Of a DNA stretch of 64,000 nucleotides, positions 35,835-49,689 are shown one piece after another (the stretch's first letter is position 1; the number at the start of each line of letters is the position of its first letter). Position numbers and translations under genes: made by a program. Origin of the DNA: Xestospongia muta (taxonomy: Eukaryota > Porifera > Demospongiae > Haplosclerida > Petrosiidae); NCBI GenBank assembly GCA_963693285.1, contig OY848918.1, positions 20,533,484-20,597,483 of the forward strand, in the 5' to 3' direction. The notes beneath the pieces were generated by a model, which ran no database searches, was not told where the DNA came from, and saw only the letters and a list, made by a program, of their open reading frames with translations.

Positions 35835-37055
35835 CTGAGGTCTATAACTACCAGGTGGAGCAAATCTCATGTCATCGGGCCTTAAAGTGGGTGGAGGGAT
35901 AATGACATTAGGAAGGAGTTTGGCTTCATACATATAGTCAGAAGTAAAAGTGGGATCTTGAAAGTTATAGCTAAGAAGACATTAATAATTATAAAAAATA
36001 CTACTTAATAAAATTAAAAATATATAATTTAGTCAAACTAACATCACATTACCACATATATGTATAAAATATTATCTTATAGAAAGATTTTGACAATTGT
36101 ACATAAATAATACTATTAATTGTTCTTACAATATAGCTTGTGAGTTCTCAATATCTGTTAAATGTGGCAATGGAGACTCTACCAACCTACAGTGATAATA
36201 TATAAGTCATAGTACATGACAATATGTGTATGTACTTACCCTCCTTTCTTAAGTATAGTTTTCATGCTCATATTAGGCCACACCCTCCCTGATACACCTT
36301 GAGATGTCTTGGGGTTTATTTGTACAGGCTACAAAAATGTTCACATTGATAGAATATACAGCATATTGTTACATGTGACAGCTTAGCATATACCATGTAC
36401 AGTACAGCAACTTACCTCATTGTCTATTCTATCTGTAGAGTCTTTATTATAAGTCTCATAGAGTGTTTTTAAAAAGGCATATAGCCTGTTATATTTATGT
36501 ACAAATAGAGAATCACAACCCAAACTATTACAAGCCTCTGTTACAATGTAATAAATCAATTAAATTCAATTACACATACTTTCGTCAGGAGTCAATGAAT
36601 CATAGATTTCACTTAGGGCATCAAGTAATCGATGCTCGTCAACAAATGGGAGTAAAGCCACACCCTATATATAAATAGGTGAAATGAAATGTGTATAAAT
36701 GCAAATATATCTACAGTATATAAAATATAAATGTATTTATTTCTATGTACATGTACATTTACCAGTATGGATGTACAATGTATTTACCTGTCAAGCAAAT
36801 TTCTTTCCATTTAAGTCAATTTTAAAAATTTGACGGATAAAAGTCAACAATGGCAGAGTCCTGTATTATGATATATGTATGTTAATAGCTGATAGTATCG
36901 TATTAACTTACTTCATCTAACATGAGGTTTTGCCATAAGGGAGGAAGGAATTTGCAACTTGTAGAGGGAAACACACACATAAGTTGTTCTAATGGCCGGA
37001 ACTAAGAATTTAAAAATATTTTTTCCATAAAATTTAATTTATTCGTGCCACACAA

Positions 37056-37056
<1 letters not shown>

Positions 37057-37126
<70 letters not shown>
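37057..37126. repeat. (CT)n microsatellite beside the XRN2 copy 2 exon 19 donor
   Basis: About 70 bases of pure CT, longer than the 49-base tract at the same place in copy 1. On the gene strand it follows the exon 19 donor within a few bases. Confidence 0.95.
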
Positions 37127-37128
<2 letters not shown>

Positions 37129-40092
37129 TCCTTACCGGCTACGAACCTCTTTCAAACCTATCTCTTATCTGAACAATGTACCGAAAGTTGGAGGCAAAGG
37201 GTGCATAATGAAAGGGATAGTACCACTTCCAAGATGGACAGCCCTACATAAAAACATCATCAAAAGTACATATACAATAAGTAAATATCATTTTATATAG
37301 ATAATAAATTAAAACAATAATATTTACATTATGTAATTGTACAATGTATATAATATAAGTAATTGCACCATAATTATTGTTACAATAATTAGTAGGGGCC
37401 ATATTAATTCCTGATAATAATTAAGGGGATGTCCCATATTTATCAAGATAATAATTATTGATAACAATAAAGATAGCAATGGTATAATTATAACATAATT
37501 GATTTAATACACTTATAAATTATAATTACTACAAGTAATGTCCCTCAAATCACCTGATAATAATAGCTCATCACCCAACACAGTCCCTGAGCATAATTCT
37601 CCACAACTTTTTGCACAAATTCCACATCATCACATGACACACAAAACTTACTCTGATAGTAACGTTCCTTCCATCCCTCCTCCCACAACCTAAACGAGAA
37701 ATATTCAATATATATTTGTCTAAAATACTGATTAATAACTTTACACTATATAACAAATAAACATCATAATTTTATATACATTTTTTAAACATCCAAAAAT
37801 GCATTTAAGATTTAAAGGTACCTTGCAGTACAATATGTGTTTGTGTATATTACTACACAATATCACATTGCTAACTGACTCAACACTAAACCATGATACG
37901 AATCAATGCTAAACCATACAAGTTCATACAGGGTTAATATAACAAAAAGGACAATGACAATATCAACAATCTACATGTACATGTAATAATGTAACTGTTA
38001 ACATTGTGACATATCTTTTTAGATGTCTACATATTACTGCCCTACCTGACTTCATCCTCAATCTCAGGATCACTTTCAGTCTCATTCCCATGTTGATCAT
38101 CATCTGCTCGACGTTTCCTCTTCATTCGTTCTTCCTCTTTATCATTAGTCAAACTCGACCTTCTTTCTCCTTTTTGTCTCTTAGTATCAGGATCAAATTC
38201 AAATTCATTCCCACGTTGATAATCATCAGCTCGACGTTTCCTCTTCATTCGTTCTTCTTCATCATTAGTCAAACTCTCCTTTCTTTCTCCCTTTTGCCAA
38301 TCATCTTGACTGAAAGTAGATGATTTTTGAAAAGACTAGAAAAGTTACACATAGTATTAATTTATATAATAACATTATTTAGCAACAATGTATTTTAACC
38401 CTGACACCCTCACCACTGATTGTACTGGTAACAATTCTTGTTTAAGTGTGTGTGAGCGTGTTAAACTGAGTATTAAGCAGATACATTGTCTCATATTTAC
38501 AATTATATTTAGCCCTCAGGGTGGTAATTGTATTAACAAAAATATAAAAATGTAGGCAGGAGCATGTAACACCCACGCAAATAATTAATTTTCATGTTTT
38601 ACATTTATTGCTATTTTAAAGCCATTTGCAAAGTAATATTTTAATTAAATTCCCTTCAAATAAAAGGAAGAACTAATTCATATGACACAGAAACATCAAG
38701 AAAATGTCATAAGAAACATTTTCTCAGCTATGTGTAAAACACTTATGATAGAAATAGTAAAAGTCAACGTGTTCATACAAGTATGTGGGCATGGCTTCAC
38801 AAGTGTTTAAAAATAGTAACAACTCAAAAAATATTTCAAAAACATGAAAATCAATAATTTGAGTGGGTGTTGCATGATCCTACATTACTTTTAGTGGCTG
38901 CAGATATTACCTATATGTACATGTATAATACGAACAAATCAAAGATCTAACCACTAGCCAATGCCTACAAGATTAAATTCACATGTACTATTTACCTTTG
39001 ATCTTTTCAGGAGTGCCTTCATACTTTGAGCTGCTTCTTGATTACTAGCTAATGTACTAGATTGTCTCATTTGATAAGCATCATAACGAGCATTGTAAGC
39101 TGGAGAAGGCCGAGACCCAAGTGGCTGGAATGAGAACAAGATGTTAGGTCAGAAAAAGTTGTACATAGTGTGTACTTATTGTATAATACATAAAAATGAG
39201 AATGTTCCTTGAATTAATGGATTAATGAGGTGCCCTGTATTATACATTTATCTTATGTTAACTTACCACTGGATTGAGCTGTTCAGGTATAAATGTCGGA
39301 GCACGATAATCTTCCTGTAGTTATTAGTCATTAATTAATAGGGTCAAATAGGTAATTATCAATAAATTGCCTTACTATTTTTTGACGTTTTGACCGCTGT
39401 TTTTGTCGCTCTTTATCCTTCATCTCACGATCACGCCGGTTTCGAAATATCTCATCTTCAACCTTACCAAGCTCTGTAACAATTTATAAAAACATAATAT
39501 ACTACATCTAATGCAAGTACAAAATCTCTTATATAAAGTATTGTGAAACTTTCCATACAAAAACCCCCACAGACAACTTAGACATCATATACATGTACAA
39601 GTACATGATATTGATATGTACATATTTATTGTTGTACATAAGGTGTCCTCATCAGATTGTACTTTAGTCAAAGCAATCCTAATATCATCATTTACCTGCT
39701 AATATAACTTGAACATTTTTTATATCAACAAATCCATTATGAGTTAAATAACCCTATATTAAAGGGGCAGAGGACGTATTCATTATAACACTAAAAGCAC
39801 TACCTTTGATGATGGTAAGAAATCTTTATACAAAGTAATGAGTCTATCAATAGCTCCTTCTCTGGAAAGAATAAAATTACATAACCATGTAAATATGTAA
39901 GTACATAACATATACTTGTCATATCATAGTGTTATCTATTACATTTCTTCATTTTTTACCTAATTTGTAGTGAAGGAAGATGTGGTAAGAAGTCATTGCC
40001 AACAAAAAAACACATAAAAACCCAATCATCAATAACTCTTTCAAAATCGTATTTAAAACTTAAAGCATCTATCTTTAAATCTCTTTGAAGAT

Positions 40093-40361
<269 letters not shown>

Positions 40362-42087
40362 GTCTTCATCAATTACTAAATGATACTCACTTCTCTCAGG
40401 ACATTTATTCTAATAAAAATAAACTGTTTCTCTTGAGCAATACTAGAAGTAGCTAGCTCATCAAACTAAAATACAAAAAGAAATTTCATTCTTACAAGTT
40501 ATAAAAATCGCATATAATACATACATACATAAAGGAAAAGAGAAAGTTATCATACATATGTACTAACCTCTCCTTGTTTGACTCTAACTTCACCAGTACA
40601 TTCCTTCATAGAATGACCTGTAACCATGGTAACAATATTCATCACATGACAATCACAAAATACATGCTCACCATATTGATTGCAGACTTCACATGGGCGT
40701 GGCTGGTTTGATTTGAACTCTTCTCTTAAAATAGTAAAATAAGGCTCATGTGTAGCTAACCCCAACATTATTAAATCAGCTACATGGACAGAACAAAACA
40801 TTAGAACATTGATTACATGTAGTCAGCATTGTTGTCCCTTCACAATAAGATAGGAAGTGTCTAGGGACAAGCGCATAAAGGACCGATATAGTTAGTAAAA
40901 ACCTTGCAGGACATTGATATGCCTTATGCACTTATGAGCTCCTCTTTTTCTATGTGAGTCAACAATGGCTAGTAAAGTCGTTGAATCTTTTTAAAACTCT
41001 GATCTATAGCAGTTCATAATACGAGCAGAACTAGCGAGTAAAAGATAGTCTATGCTTCTATTTGAAAGATCATTACTACAACCAGTGCTGTCACAACAGT
41101 CATCTTGCATTTTTCACTCTCTTAATTAACACATGCTCATTTCTAAGCAATATCTCCTCATCCACATTTCTGCTGTGTGAGTTCTATATGCACTTGTCTG
41201 CAGAGCCTCTCTAAGCAAAAGGTCAACAACACCATACTAGATTACAAGTATAAGTTCAATAGTCAATATTTGAAATACAACATACCATCAGCTCCATATA
41301 GACAATGATGAGTGTTTGGGTCATGTCCAGGTGAACCACGTTGTTTACGAATATAATCCATTATCTTGTGTTCTCCTTCACCAGGGACATTAGCGTCAGA
41401 TAGTATGACCTATATCATATAGACAATTATTATATCAATAGATGAATGATAGGATGATATGGACGCATAAAGTACATGAACAAGTGAATGGATAAATAAA
41501 AGGGTTGAAATAGATACATAACTGTATAGAGAAGTAAATAAAAAGGTACAGATATTTACTACTCTTTATATTTATATATTTTTTATATTAATTTATTTTT
41601 GGTACATTTATATTCTGTTCACATTGAGAACGAACAATAATTCAGTTTTATAACTCTTATTGGGAATGAGCTAGAGAGAAATAGTATGGTTCATTCAAAA
41701 GGTCTTGAAAGTCTACAATTTTAGCAAAAATTAGAGCACTAGCTATCTAGATAAGTTGCAAACAGAAATCCTATATAAAGTGAATGGCATTCTTCTTATT
41801 CCACTGACATCATACATAGTTTGTAATTATTAATGAATACTTGCTCAAATGTTCTCTAGCTTCTGCAAAAAAGTTCAAATATCTTTAGTAGTAAAAATAA
41901 GAGACAGCTATAAAAAAATATGAAAAGATTCAATATGACTCACAAAAACTATGCAATTATGATGCCATGCTCAAGTAATGTTGATGACTAAGTCATATTA
42001 GAATACCACTAAACTACAGTCACTCTCAATGTGAACAGAATATACATGTATTATATTAAAGATATATATAAAAATGCACTAAAGTGC

Positions 42088-42922
42088 TTAACCTCGTTGC
42101 GGTGCCCAGTGTAGACCTATACTGCATGTAACATGTACATTTAAGATTGGACAAGGTGTGGTCAAATTATTGATGGGGTCATGTGATGCACATTACAAAC
42201 TGTTGTTTGATGACTCAGCATTTCTCTTCAATCAAAGGGAAAAAAGCTTTGTCGTTTACTGGGTACTTTGCACTCTGATTGACATGTCTTTGAAGCTGTA
42301 ACTGAGTTAGTAATAGTATCATTCATTTGCCAAGAAAGATTAAGTGCTACATTTGTGATGAATGTTTCTCTGAGCCATTACATGACTTTTTAAAATGTTT
42401 CAATATTTCATATACAAAATTTATTGTAACTTGAAAATGAAGCGTTCTTTGGAAACATCCTGTAGTACAAATATGAATCAATATATTATCTATTAGTAGG
42501 AATTTTTTCAGTGCTTTGAGACGTTTCCTGAATGTGTTACTTCGTTCCAAGTCCACAAAACACTTGATAGAACTTTTCTAATGATTGCTTCGATCTATCT
42601 TGTGATCCATATTCCTCTAAGATTCTCTACAGCATACTAAAAAATCTCCACATTAAGTTTTTTTTACTTTTTAAGAAACAGCACCTGACCTCTGCAGCCT
42701 GAAAATTTTTTTGTGAGTTTTAAGCTTTTCTTTTCTTGACGATGTTCTTGATACTACTGTTGTAAAGTTCACACGTTTTTCTATTCGATGCTAAATGTTG
42801 GTAGCTGCTAATGCTTCGCTTGCCAAGTTATAGCAGTTCAAAAAAACAGGCAGTGCAGACACAGACACACACACTGACAGACTACAGTACCCTCGCTTTG
42901 CGCCCATGCACAGCGAGGTTAA
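42088..42922. mobile_element. TTAA-flanked MITE in XRN2 copy 2 intron 6
   Basis: Duplicate of the element at 19,373-20,208, with the same TTAA flanks (42,088-42,091 and 42,919-42,922) and the same inverted CCTCG ends. Confidence 0.7.
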
Positions 42923-43627
42923 AAATTACACATAAAAATTTAAGAATATTAAAATTCTATTGAAGTAATTGTCAATACATGTACATAATATGCTTACCTT
43001 TATACCCTTCCATGCTGGGTTATTGTTCATTCTATCATGTATGTAATATTGTAGACATATTGCAAGATTAGCCATGAATGGTGTACCCTGTAACAGAACA
43101 ATATAGTACATGTCAAAGGTTGGGGATACACATATACATCTACTAAGTCTCTCTCTCTCTCTTCACTTACTGGAGTAATACAATTGCTGTCAAAATGAGC
43201 ATTGTCTGGTTTTAATGGTGGCAGTTCACAACCACTCTCTCTAAGTTTACTACGAATACGCTTAATCTCTTCCAAGTTATCTCTATATTGAAAGATATAA
43301 TAAATTTCTATTAAAATCAATTTTATGAAGATTTTGGTGCTACAACATAAATACATGTTAATATATGCAGTAGCACAAAAGGTAGATGTAATTGTACATA
43401 AAACGCTTTAAACAATGGATAAAAGAGAAAATTAATAATTATAATTAAGTTGTTTACAATGTACTACTAACTGTAAAGATACAATAATGTACATTAACAG
43501 TATAAGTACATATACAGCATACAATGTATTAACATACTTAGCTTCCAGAGCAGATCTAAATCGACGTGATCTCTGTTGGTTCATTTTAGCTCGAGGAGCC
43601 TAAAAAAGTAAAGCAGTGTGAAGGTCT

Positions 43628-43665
<38 letters not shown>

Positions 43666-45371
43666 GATAGCCTTACCACTCCATCAATGGCCATGTAAAG
43701 GAGTTTACGAGGACGAACAATATTAAAGATTCTATCAATATATTCAAAGATAGCTTCCATCATCTCATCTTCATTTTCTGGAGCAGGTCTGAAATTGAGC
43801 AAGAATATAAATGTCATATATCTACTGTCTTTATAGCAATACTTTGTCAATCAAATATAAAGAATTTGTTACTACTGAAGAATAAAGAGCCAAAACATGT
43901 TATAGCAACACTAGGATTTTTCACAAGTTGATATTCTCTAAGACTTGATCAATCATGTCCAAATGGTACCAACTCACAACATACAACAATATATGAGATC
44001 ATAAAAACAGGCATTGGTATGTTGTTAGTTGGGACAAGGTCTAAAACATTTTTAGATCTGCTTAGCATACTTTATACGTGAGACCAAAGAAAACATCTTT
44101 AAGACTTAATACACAATGATATATAATATATCAACAGTTACACAAACTATACTACACATTATGAACATACATGAATATTGTACATATTTACAGGTCAAAC
44201 CTGTTTATCTTACTTGTCTTCAGGATGACAACATGGATGGATAATACCATTCATATCAAGATAGAGATTATCAAACTCCACTTCATTGGGATTAGGGAGT
44301 GTAGCATCAACTGGTATTTTTAACCCTTGAACAATTTTTATCTATAAAATATGTATACAAGTATTCATGGCAACTTAAAGTAAGTTGTACATGTAAATAT
44401 AGTGTATATTACATATACATGAGTCACGTGACTTGACTGATAGGTTAAACAAAGTCTACGCCTTTGATCAATAATATATGAACTACCATTGAATCACTCA
44501 TCAAAAAGTAAAATATTGCTTATATTTTAGGTACACGTAGGTTTTTTATCAGTACTAATACGTTCCATACCTTCTCTTCTACACAGTGTACCACAATAGA
44601 AGGATATTTTCGAGAGAGCCATCGGAAAAAGGCTGGAACTCCCATCACAAACTTGACAACCCCCCACGTGTTACAACAATGCCACGCCCAGTTATTAAGC
44701 CCAACCTTTTAATCATTATTGAAGTTCAAAGGTTAATTGCCATCATTTTGCAGTCATAGGAACGAATTATCTAGCTAACCTACCTGATATATACAAGTAA
44801 GATACAAGCGAGTCACTAAGTGAATGACTCACTATTCATTGAAATACTCCTGCATTTAATTTTTTTAATCAACAGTGATGCAACCAAAAACAATTTATAA
44901 ATTACAATTGACTAAAACTATTTAATCTCTACCAATTAACTCACATGGATATGTATTACAGGATTTTTTATTAGTGTAGAATATTTCTTTAACAGAGGTT
45001 GAGTTATTTACATAGAGAAAACTCAAATGCTCAACCCTTTCATGATAAAACTTTGTTGAATCACAACCAAACATGATCAATGATTATTGTTGTTTTATAT
45101 TCTTTAAGTTCAGTGTTCTAGTTTATTGATTACATATTATGAAACGTTTGAAATATAGTAATACAGTGTGACAGTATCCTATTTTCAAGTAAATTAATCT
45201 TATTGATATTATTATCATCATTTAAAAAAAAATTAAAACAAATTAAACTGCAAAGATCAATAAAACAAAGGACAAAAAAAAATACACTGATTTAGTTACT
45301 AAATCTAGTCACTACATGTACATTATTAACATTGTTTTTTGTCCAATTTTGACTTTGTGAATTCTTTTTTT

Positions 45372-45522
45372 TATTGTGGATCAACAACCTGGAATGTCAC
45401 TTTACTTTTAAATGATCAACTTTAGGTGGACAAAGAATGTCAAGATAAAAATTATTGGGATTGGTTGTACCAGGCTGTTTAGTACCTTTAATATAAGGAT
45501 ATACACCCTCAGACAATTCAAA
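45372..45522 (-). pseudogene. Last-exon fragment of the small unrecognised family, copy 2
   Basis: Reads FELSEGVYPYIKGTKQPG and then shifts frame at GTAAAGTGACATTCC, where the copy at 22.7 kb has one more A; the frame otherwise would end in the family's QVVDPQ. The segmental homology ends just upstream at about 45,526. Confidence 0.5.
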
Positions 45523-45912
45523 ATTAATTTTAAAATTCCAGCTAGGAAGTTAATAATGTAGTAACCTCTTACATAACTCTTTTTGCTGGCTTAGTCATAC
45601 ATTCATGTCAGTAGGCAGTTTCTTGAAGAAGGACTTCATTGGAACTTTTTTTTTTAACTGATCTACAAAATGTCTGTTGAAAGATCTTTATATTACCTTC
45701 TAGATGTGTTGTCACTTTATGTATATAGATGGCTGCCTGATGACTAAGACATCTGAGTTGTAGTTTAGGACAACTATCAGCTTATAATGGAAGTATATTC
45801 TTGTCTGTATGTGATGTCTGACATTCTTGTCCCTGATACTTTGACTTTATTAGAACTACTGCTCAATAATTATTGAGTTCTATAATCTCTACAAACATAT
45901 TAGATATATGTG

Positions 45913-45919
45913 TATGTAT

Positions 45920-45983
<64 letters not shown>
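45913..45983. repeat. (CATA)n/(TA)n microsatellite
   Basis: Several CATA units followed by about 35 bases of TA dinucleotides. Confidence 0.95.
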
Positions 45984-45985
<2 letters not shown>

Positions 45986-46000
45986 CATTATATATATTAA

Positions 46001-46135
46001 TATCAATTAAATTATGCTATATATGGAGTATACACTGTCTAAAATGAATTAAATGAAGTATATGATTTCAATTATGGTTAACTCTTGGGACAAACCCAAA
46101 TAAAGTAAACTCTAATATTGAATTATGTGATCCAA
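46001..46135. repeat. Direct repeat shared with 49,147-49,285
   Basis: Starts ATCAATTAAATTATGCTATA in both places and continues for about 135 bases through TAATATTGAATTATGTG with scattered changes. No coding potential. Confidence 0.8.
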
Positions 46136-46144
46136 TAAAAAACG

Positions 46145-46400
46145 TCATCCTGATACACAAAATCCTTACTACTATGATGCCATGACTAAGTAACATTGAT
46201 TGCATTGTCACACTTAAAATTCCACTAAACAGCACTCATTCCCAATGTGACATACATGTACCATATATAGGAAGATAATGATACATTCATATATTTACTG
46301 CTGTACATTCAAAATGTAATTTTATAGTCTAGGCAGTCCTGATACCATCATTTATCTTTTGTTATTCATACCGAACTTAGAGAGAGAGGTTGTGAACTGG
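46145..46400 (-). pseudogene. Diverged third-copy XRN2 intron fragments
   Basis: Bases 46,145-46,265 align with XRN2 intron 6 just before the MITE (compare 19,225-19,345: ATGATGCCATG, CCACTAAAC, CAATGTGA). Bases 46,300-46,375 resemble 17,085-17,150 next to exon 13 (TAGTC, GCAGTCCT, ATACCATCATTTA). The pieces are out of their original spacing and more diverged than copies 1 and 2. Confidence 0.45.
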
Positions 46401-46636
46401 CACTATTAAAGCAACTTTGATATAGTAATTCATCATGGCTTCAATTGATGATATAAGCAGATACTATTTTAACTGAAACTACTCCAGTTAGTTAAGTTGA
46501 AATAGTATCTACCTCTCTCTTATGGTTTCAGTTGTTGGACCAAAACTACAAAGAGTACTTTTTGGATTCTAATTGACTTTACACATATTGAATTAGACCA
46601 GTTTTGGCCTTGTAATAATTCAATATTGGGCTAACA

Positions 46637-47320
46637 TTATATTGATGAGATTATGGTAATAAAGACAATGGTTGAAATGACAAAATCCTTTTTTAAGTGC
46701 AACTGTTTAATTGTGTCATCACTCAGTCTACATCTTTCTGGTGTGCCTTCTTCATCTTCACCAGTGGAGAGGCTGCTCAGCAATACAGGAAAAATTTTCA
46801 CACCAGAAAAGTTTTCCTGTATTGCTGAACAGCCTCTCCACTGGTGAAGATGAAGAAGGTACTCCAAGAACTTTGGCATGCAAGATTCACAATAGATAGA
46901 CACTTCTACGATTCTCTTTCTAATACTTGGCTGGATTTGTGTCCATGAAGACACAAGGAGCTGCTAAGTAATCATCTGTGTTTGAATGGCTTTGGAAAAA
47001 GGAGTGGTTTTAGTCTCATGATGATCAAAATAAAGCTAAATAAGGTTTCGCTCTTCTTTATATGTGGTTCCAAACTACCCTCAACATGAGCTTGGGTAGG
47101 GTTAGCTTTGTTGATTTGATGAATAAGATTAAAAAGGACTTACAGGTACTTCAAAGTACTTTCAAGTATTTTAGTACTTGTAAATATCTCCCTTAGTACT
47201 TGAGTACAAGTACAAGTACTGTGCAGAAATGAAGAAAGGATTTAAGTACAAATACAAGTACTTTCATTGTTGTACTTATATACTTAAGTACAAGTACCAA
47301 TGTACTTGGCCCATGCCTGC
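46637..47320 (-). mobile_element. hAT transposon remnant with C-terminal dimerisation domain and inverted duplication
   Basis: The minus strand gives VPSSSSPVERLFSNTGK (46,866-46,815) and, after an interruption, TPERCRLSDDTIKQLHLKKD (about 46,755-46,670); together they match the hAT dimerisation motif P-x-S-x-P-x-ER-x-F-S...RLS-x-x-x-x-x-x-L-x-x-K. The interruption is a 55-base inverted copy of the first part. At 47,319 the sequence CAGGCATGGGCCAAGTACA (minus strand) looks like a hAT terminal inverted repeat, and 47,140-47,310 is full of palindromic AAGTACAAGTAC/AGTACTTGTA motifs typical of subterminal regions. The other end was not found. Confidence 0.65.
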
Positions 47321-47972
47321 TTATAGTGTAACTATATAGAAGTCAATATATGTATAAATGAATTAATAAATTTATTCTTAGAAATGTTAGAGCTTCACAG
47401 AAGTTTATGTATGGGTTCATTCTAATACACAGTTCATATCATCAATGTCATACTTGAGAACTATATAGTTTATTACAATGACATTGCAATCACCATGCAG
47501 ATTGATACCATGGTGTATTACTATTACTATGCATTGCTATCATCATAGTCATTTTTGATGACATATCATGAATCTATATCATTTTTAAAGTGTAGTATCA
47601 AAGACTTAAACTAACCCTCTAGTTAATAAGCATGCATTTTTCATGCATAATAATTCATTTAAATTAGACAATGTGTACTTTTATATATTACAAGGATTAT
47701 AGATCAGAGATCTATTTATTTGATTATACAGTATATCACTTTGTAAAATGAGGAAATAGCTATAGGTCCAGAATAATGTCATATTTTACTGTGTACAGGA
47801 TTTATTAGTAATTTAGCATTATTATCAATATTAACTTCATCAAAGAAATATTTTATTAACTACATGAAAAGAAATTGATAGACTACAAAAAGGAACCAAA
47901 AATATAGCTAAGAAACTGCAGTCACTACTAGTACTGTTACATGTTCCCTTTTATAAAGATTAGTATCACTGC
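47321..47972. other. No gene identified
   Basis: AT-rich sequence between the hAT end and the 3' end of the small gene at 47,973-48,422. Its last part is probably 3' UTR. Confidence 0.4.
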
Positions 47973-48422
47973 TCATTTCTTCTTTCGCGGATCAATAACT
48001 TGGAGAGTGCAATAAGCTGTCAAATCATCAACAGTTGGTCCTTCAACAACCTCAACTATAAAAGGACCTTGATTCAACGGATAATGTGAAACAGTGGGCT
48101 TTTGTCCAAGTGTGTAGTTGAACTCAACAAAAATTGTTTCTCCAGAAACTAAAATCTTGAAAGAACCAGACACATAATCCCTTCCTTCAGCCTGTATGCA
48201 AATTTATATAATACAAGCAATGTTTTGATTATAATTTATAATATACCTGGATAGTGCCTCTTGTAACTATCTCATTTGGATTTGATTGCCACCATTCGTG
48301 TACATTTCCATATTGAACTATTATTGCTGCACCAGTATTGTCGATTAATGTAATACTGTATCTTACTAAGAGGAAAATACTATTGAGTCACACACATTAT
48401 TAAATTAATTACCTAAACTCAT
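47973..48422 (-). CDS. Small protein of an unrecognised three-exon family, member 1 (115 residues)
   Basis: Exons 48422-48413 (MSL plus one base), 48365-48247 and 47973-48191 join in phase 1 and phase 0 to give 115 residues ending DPRKKK and TGA. The start is supported by the conserved context TCAATTG-x-AAG...ATG, also found before the other members. Exon 2 has YSITLIDNTGAAIIVQYGNV followed by HEWWQSNPNE; exon 3 has GSFKILVSGETIFVEFNY, GQKP and AYCTLQVID. The alternating hydrophobic pattern suggests a beta-sandwich. There is no signal peptide or membrane segment, so it is probably intracellular. I do not recognise the family and assign no function. Confidence 0.65.
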
Positions 48423-48479
48423 GTTTCTTGCAATTGAAGTCTTCTGACTGTGAGGTGAAGAGGGTTTCAATCAGAAAAA

Positions 48480-49146
48480 ATTTCTTGACTGATATGAAAA
48501 TCTGAGCTAAGACAGGCCTTTTTATTGCAAATACAGCACAAGATCACGTGTATAATATGCTTCCGTTAAGCCGCTTCTTTTGCTAGTCTCGTTCTCAGAT
48601 TGGCAACTCCCCCGAGCGATAACCTAATTTTGTTTCAACTATTTGGTCCTAGCGTCATCTCGTGCAGTCAGTGATCGTATGACCTTGTGTAAAGATGAGA
48701 AATTACTACAACTTAGCAATTGATACCTCACCCCTACAGGCAATTATAAGCAGAAATTCATTTCCCAATAAACAACATTACTGCCTGTTAATCTAATGTG
48801 ACTAATGTTGTTAATCTAATGTATCCAGATAATTGGGATAGAAAATATTTTCCTAATTGTATTATATTTGATGGCATGAATCTAACACACTATAAATGTT
48901 AGCTATAAAGTACTACTTTCAAGTTTATATTTCTGCTTAATATCAATAAAAACACTGTATAAACAAAAGACCTCTAGTTCTTAAATCAATGCATTAATAT
49001 ATAGCTGGGTAAGTACCTGTCTAATTAGCTAATTAAGTTACTAGTATCATATTCATATAAGAGTCATTTATAAAGTACTATTATCACGCCATAAATATGA
49101 CACTACATTATATGTATTGGCAATACACATCTACTAGAAGCTAAAG
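48480..49146. other. Intergenic DNA; part is an inverted match to 55,090-55,180
   Basis: Bases 48,700-48,775 (GAGAAATTACTACAACTTAG to GAAATTCATTTCCCAAT) match 55,090-55,180 in inverted orientation. Otherwise no gene is seen. Confidence 0.5.
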
Positions 49147-49450
49147 ATCAATTAAATTATGCTATATATGGAGTATACACTGTCTAAAATGAATTAAATG
49201 AAGTCTATGATGTTCATTTATTGTTAACTCTTGGGACAAACTCATTAATAAAGTAATCTCTAATATTGAATTATGTGGTCTGTAAATACACACATTTCCT
49301 TCTAAGTGAAACACTATGACTATCATGTTGTCACTTTGTAGATTTTAAAATTTTATTCTTGCAAGCTTTTATGCTATGGGTTTCTGCATATTATACTAAG
49401 ATTATATGCATAATGTATAGTAGTCAATGATATTTATATACAAGTATTGT

Positions 49451-49631
49451 GACCTAGAGAAGGCTGAGACCCAAGTGGAAGGAATGGGAATGAGATGGTA
49501 GGTCAGAAAAGAGTTACGTGTATAATGCATATACTTTTTGTGTGATACATGTAAATGAGAATTCCCTTTAATTAATAGATCTAATGAGGTGTCCTATAGT
49601 AATATGTACCTTGCGTTAGCTTACCACTGGT
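49451..49631 (-). pseudogene. Third XRN2 fragment (exon 16 start, intron 15, exon 15 end)
   Basis: Matches 16,540-16,715: AGAAGGCTGAGACCCAAGTG at the exon 16 acceptor, then ATGAGGTGTCCT in the intron and TTAGCTTACCACTGG at the exon 15 donor. It is more diverged than copies 1 and 2 are from each other. Homology ends beyond TTACCACTGG, shortly before the Tc1-like fragment. Confidence 0.7.
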
Positions 49632-49689
49632 GTGACAGCGTCAAATAACAAGAATCATATTACTCATAATAAAAGTATTGTCATAAGAA

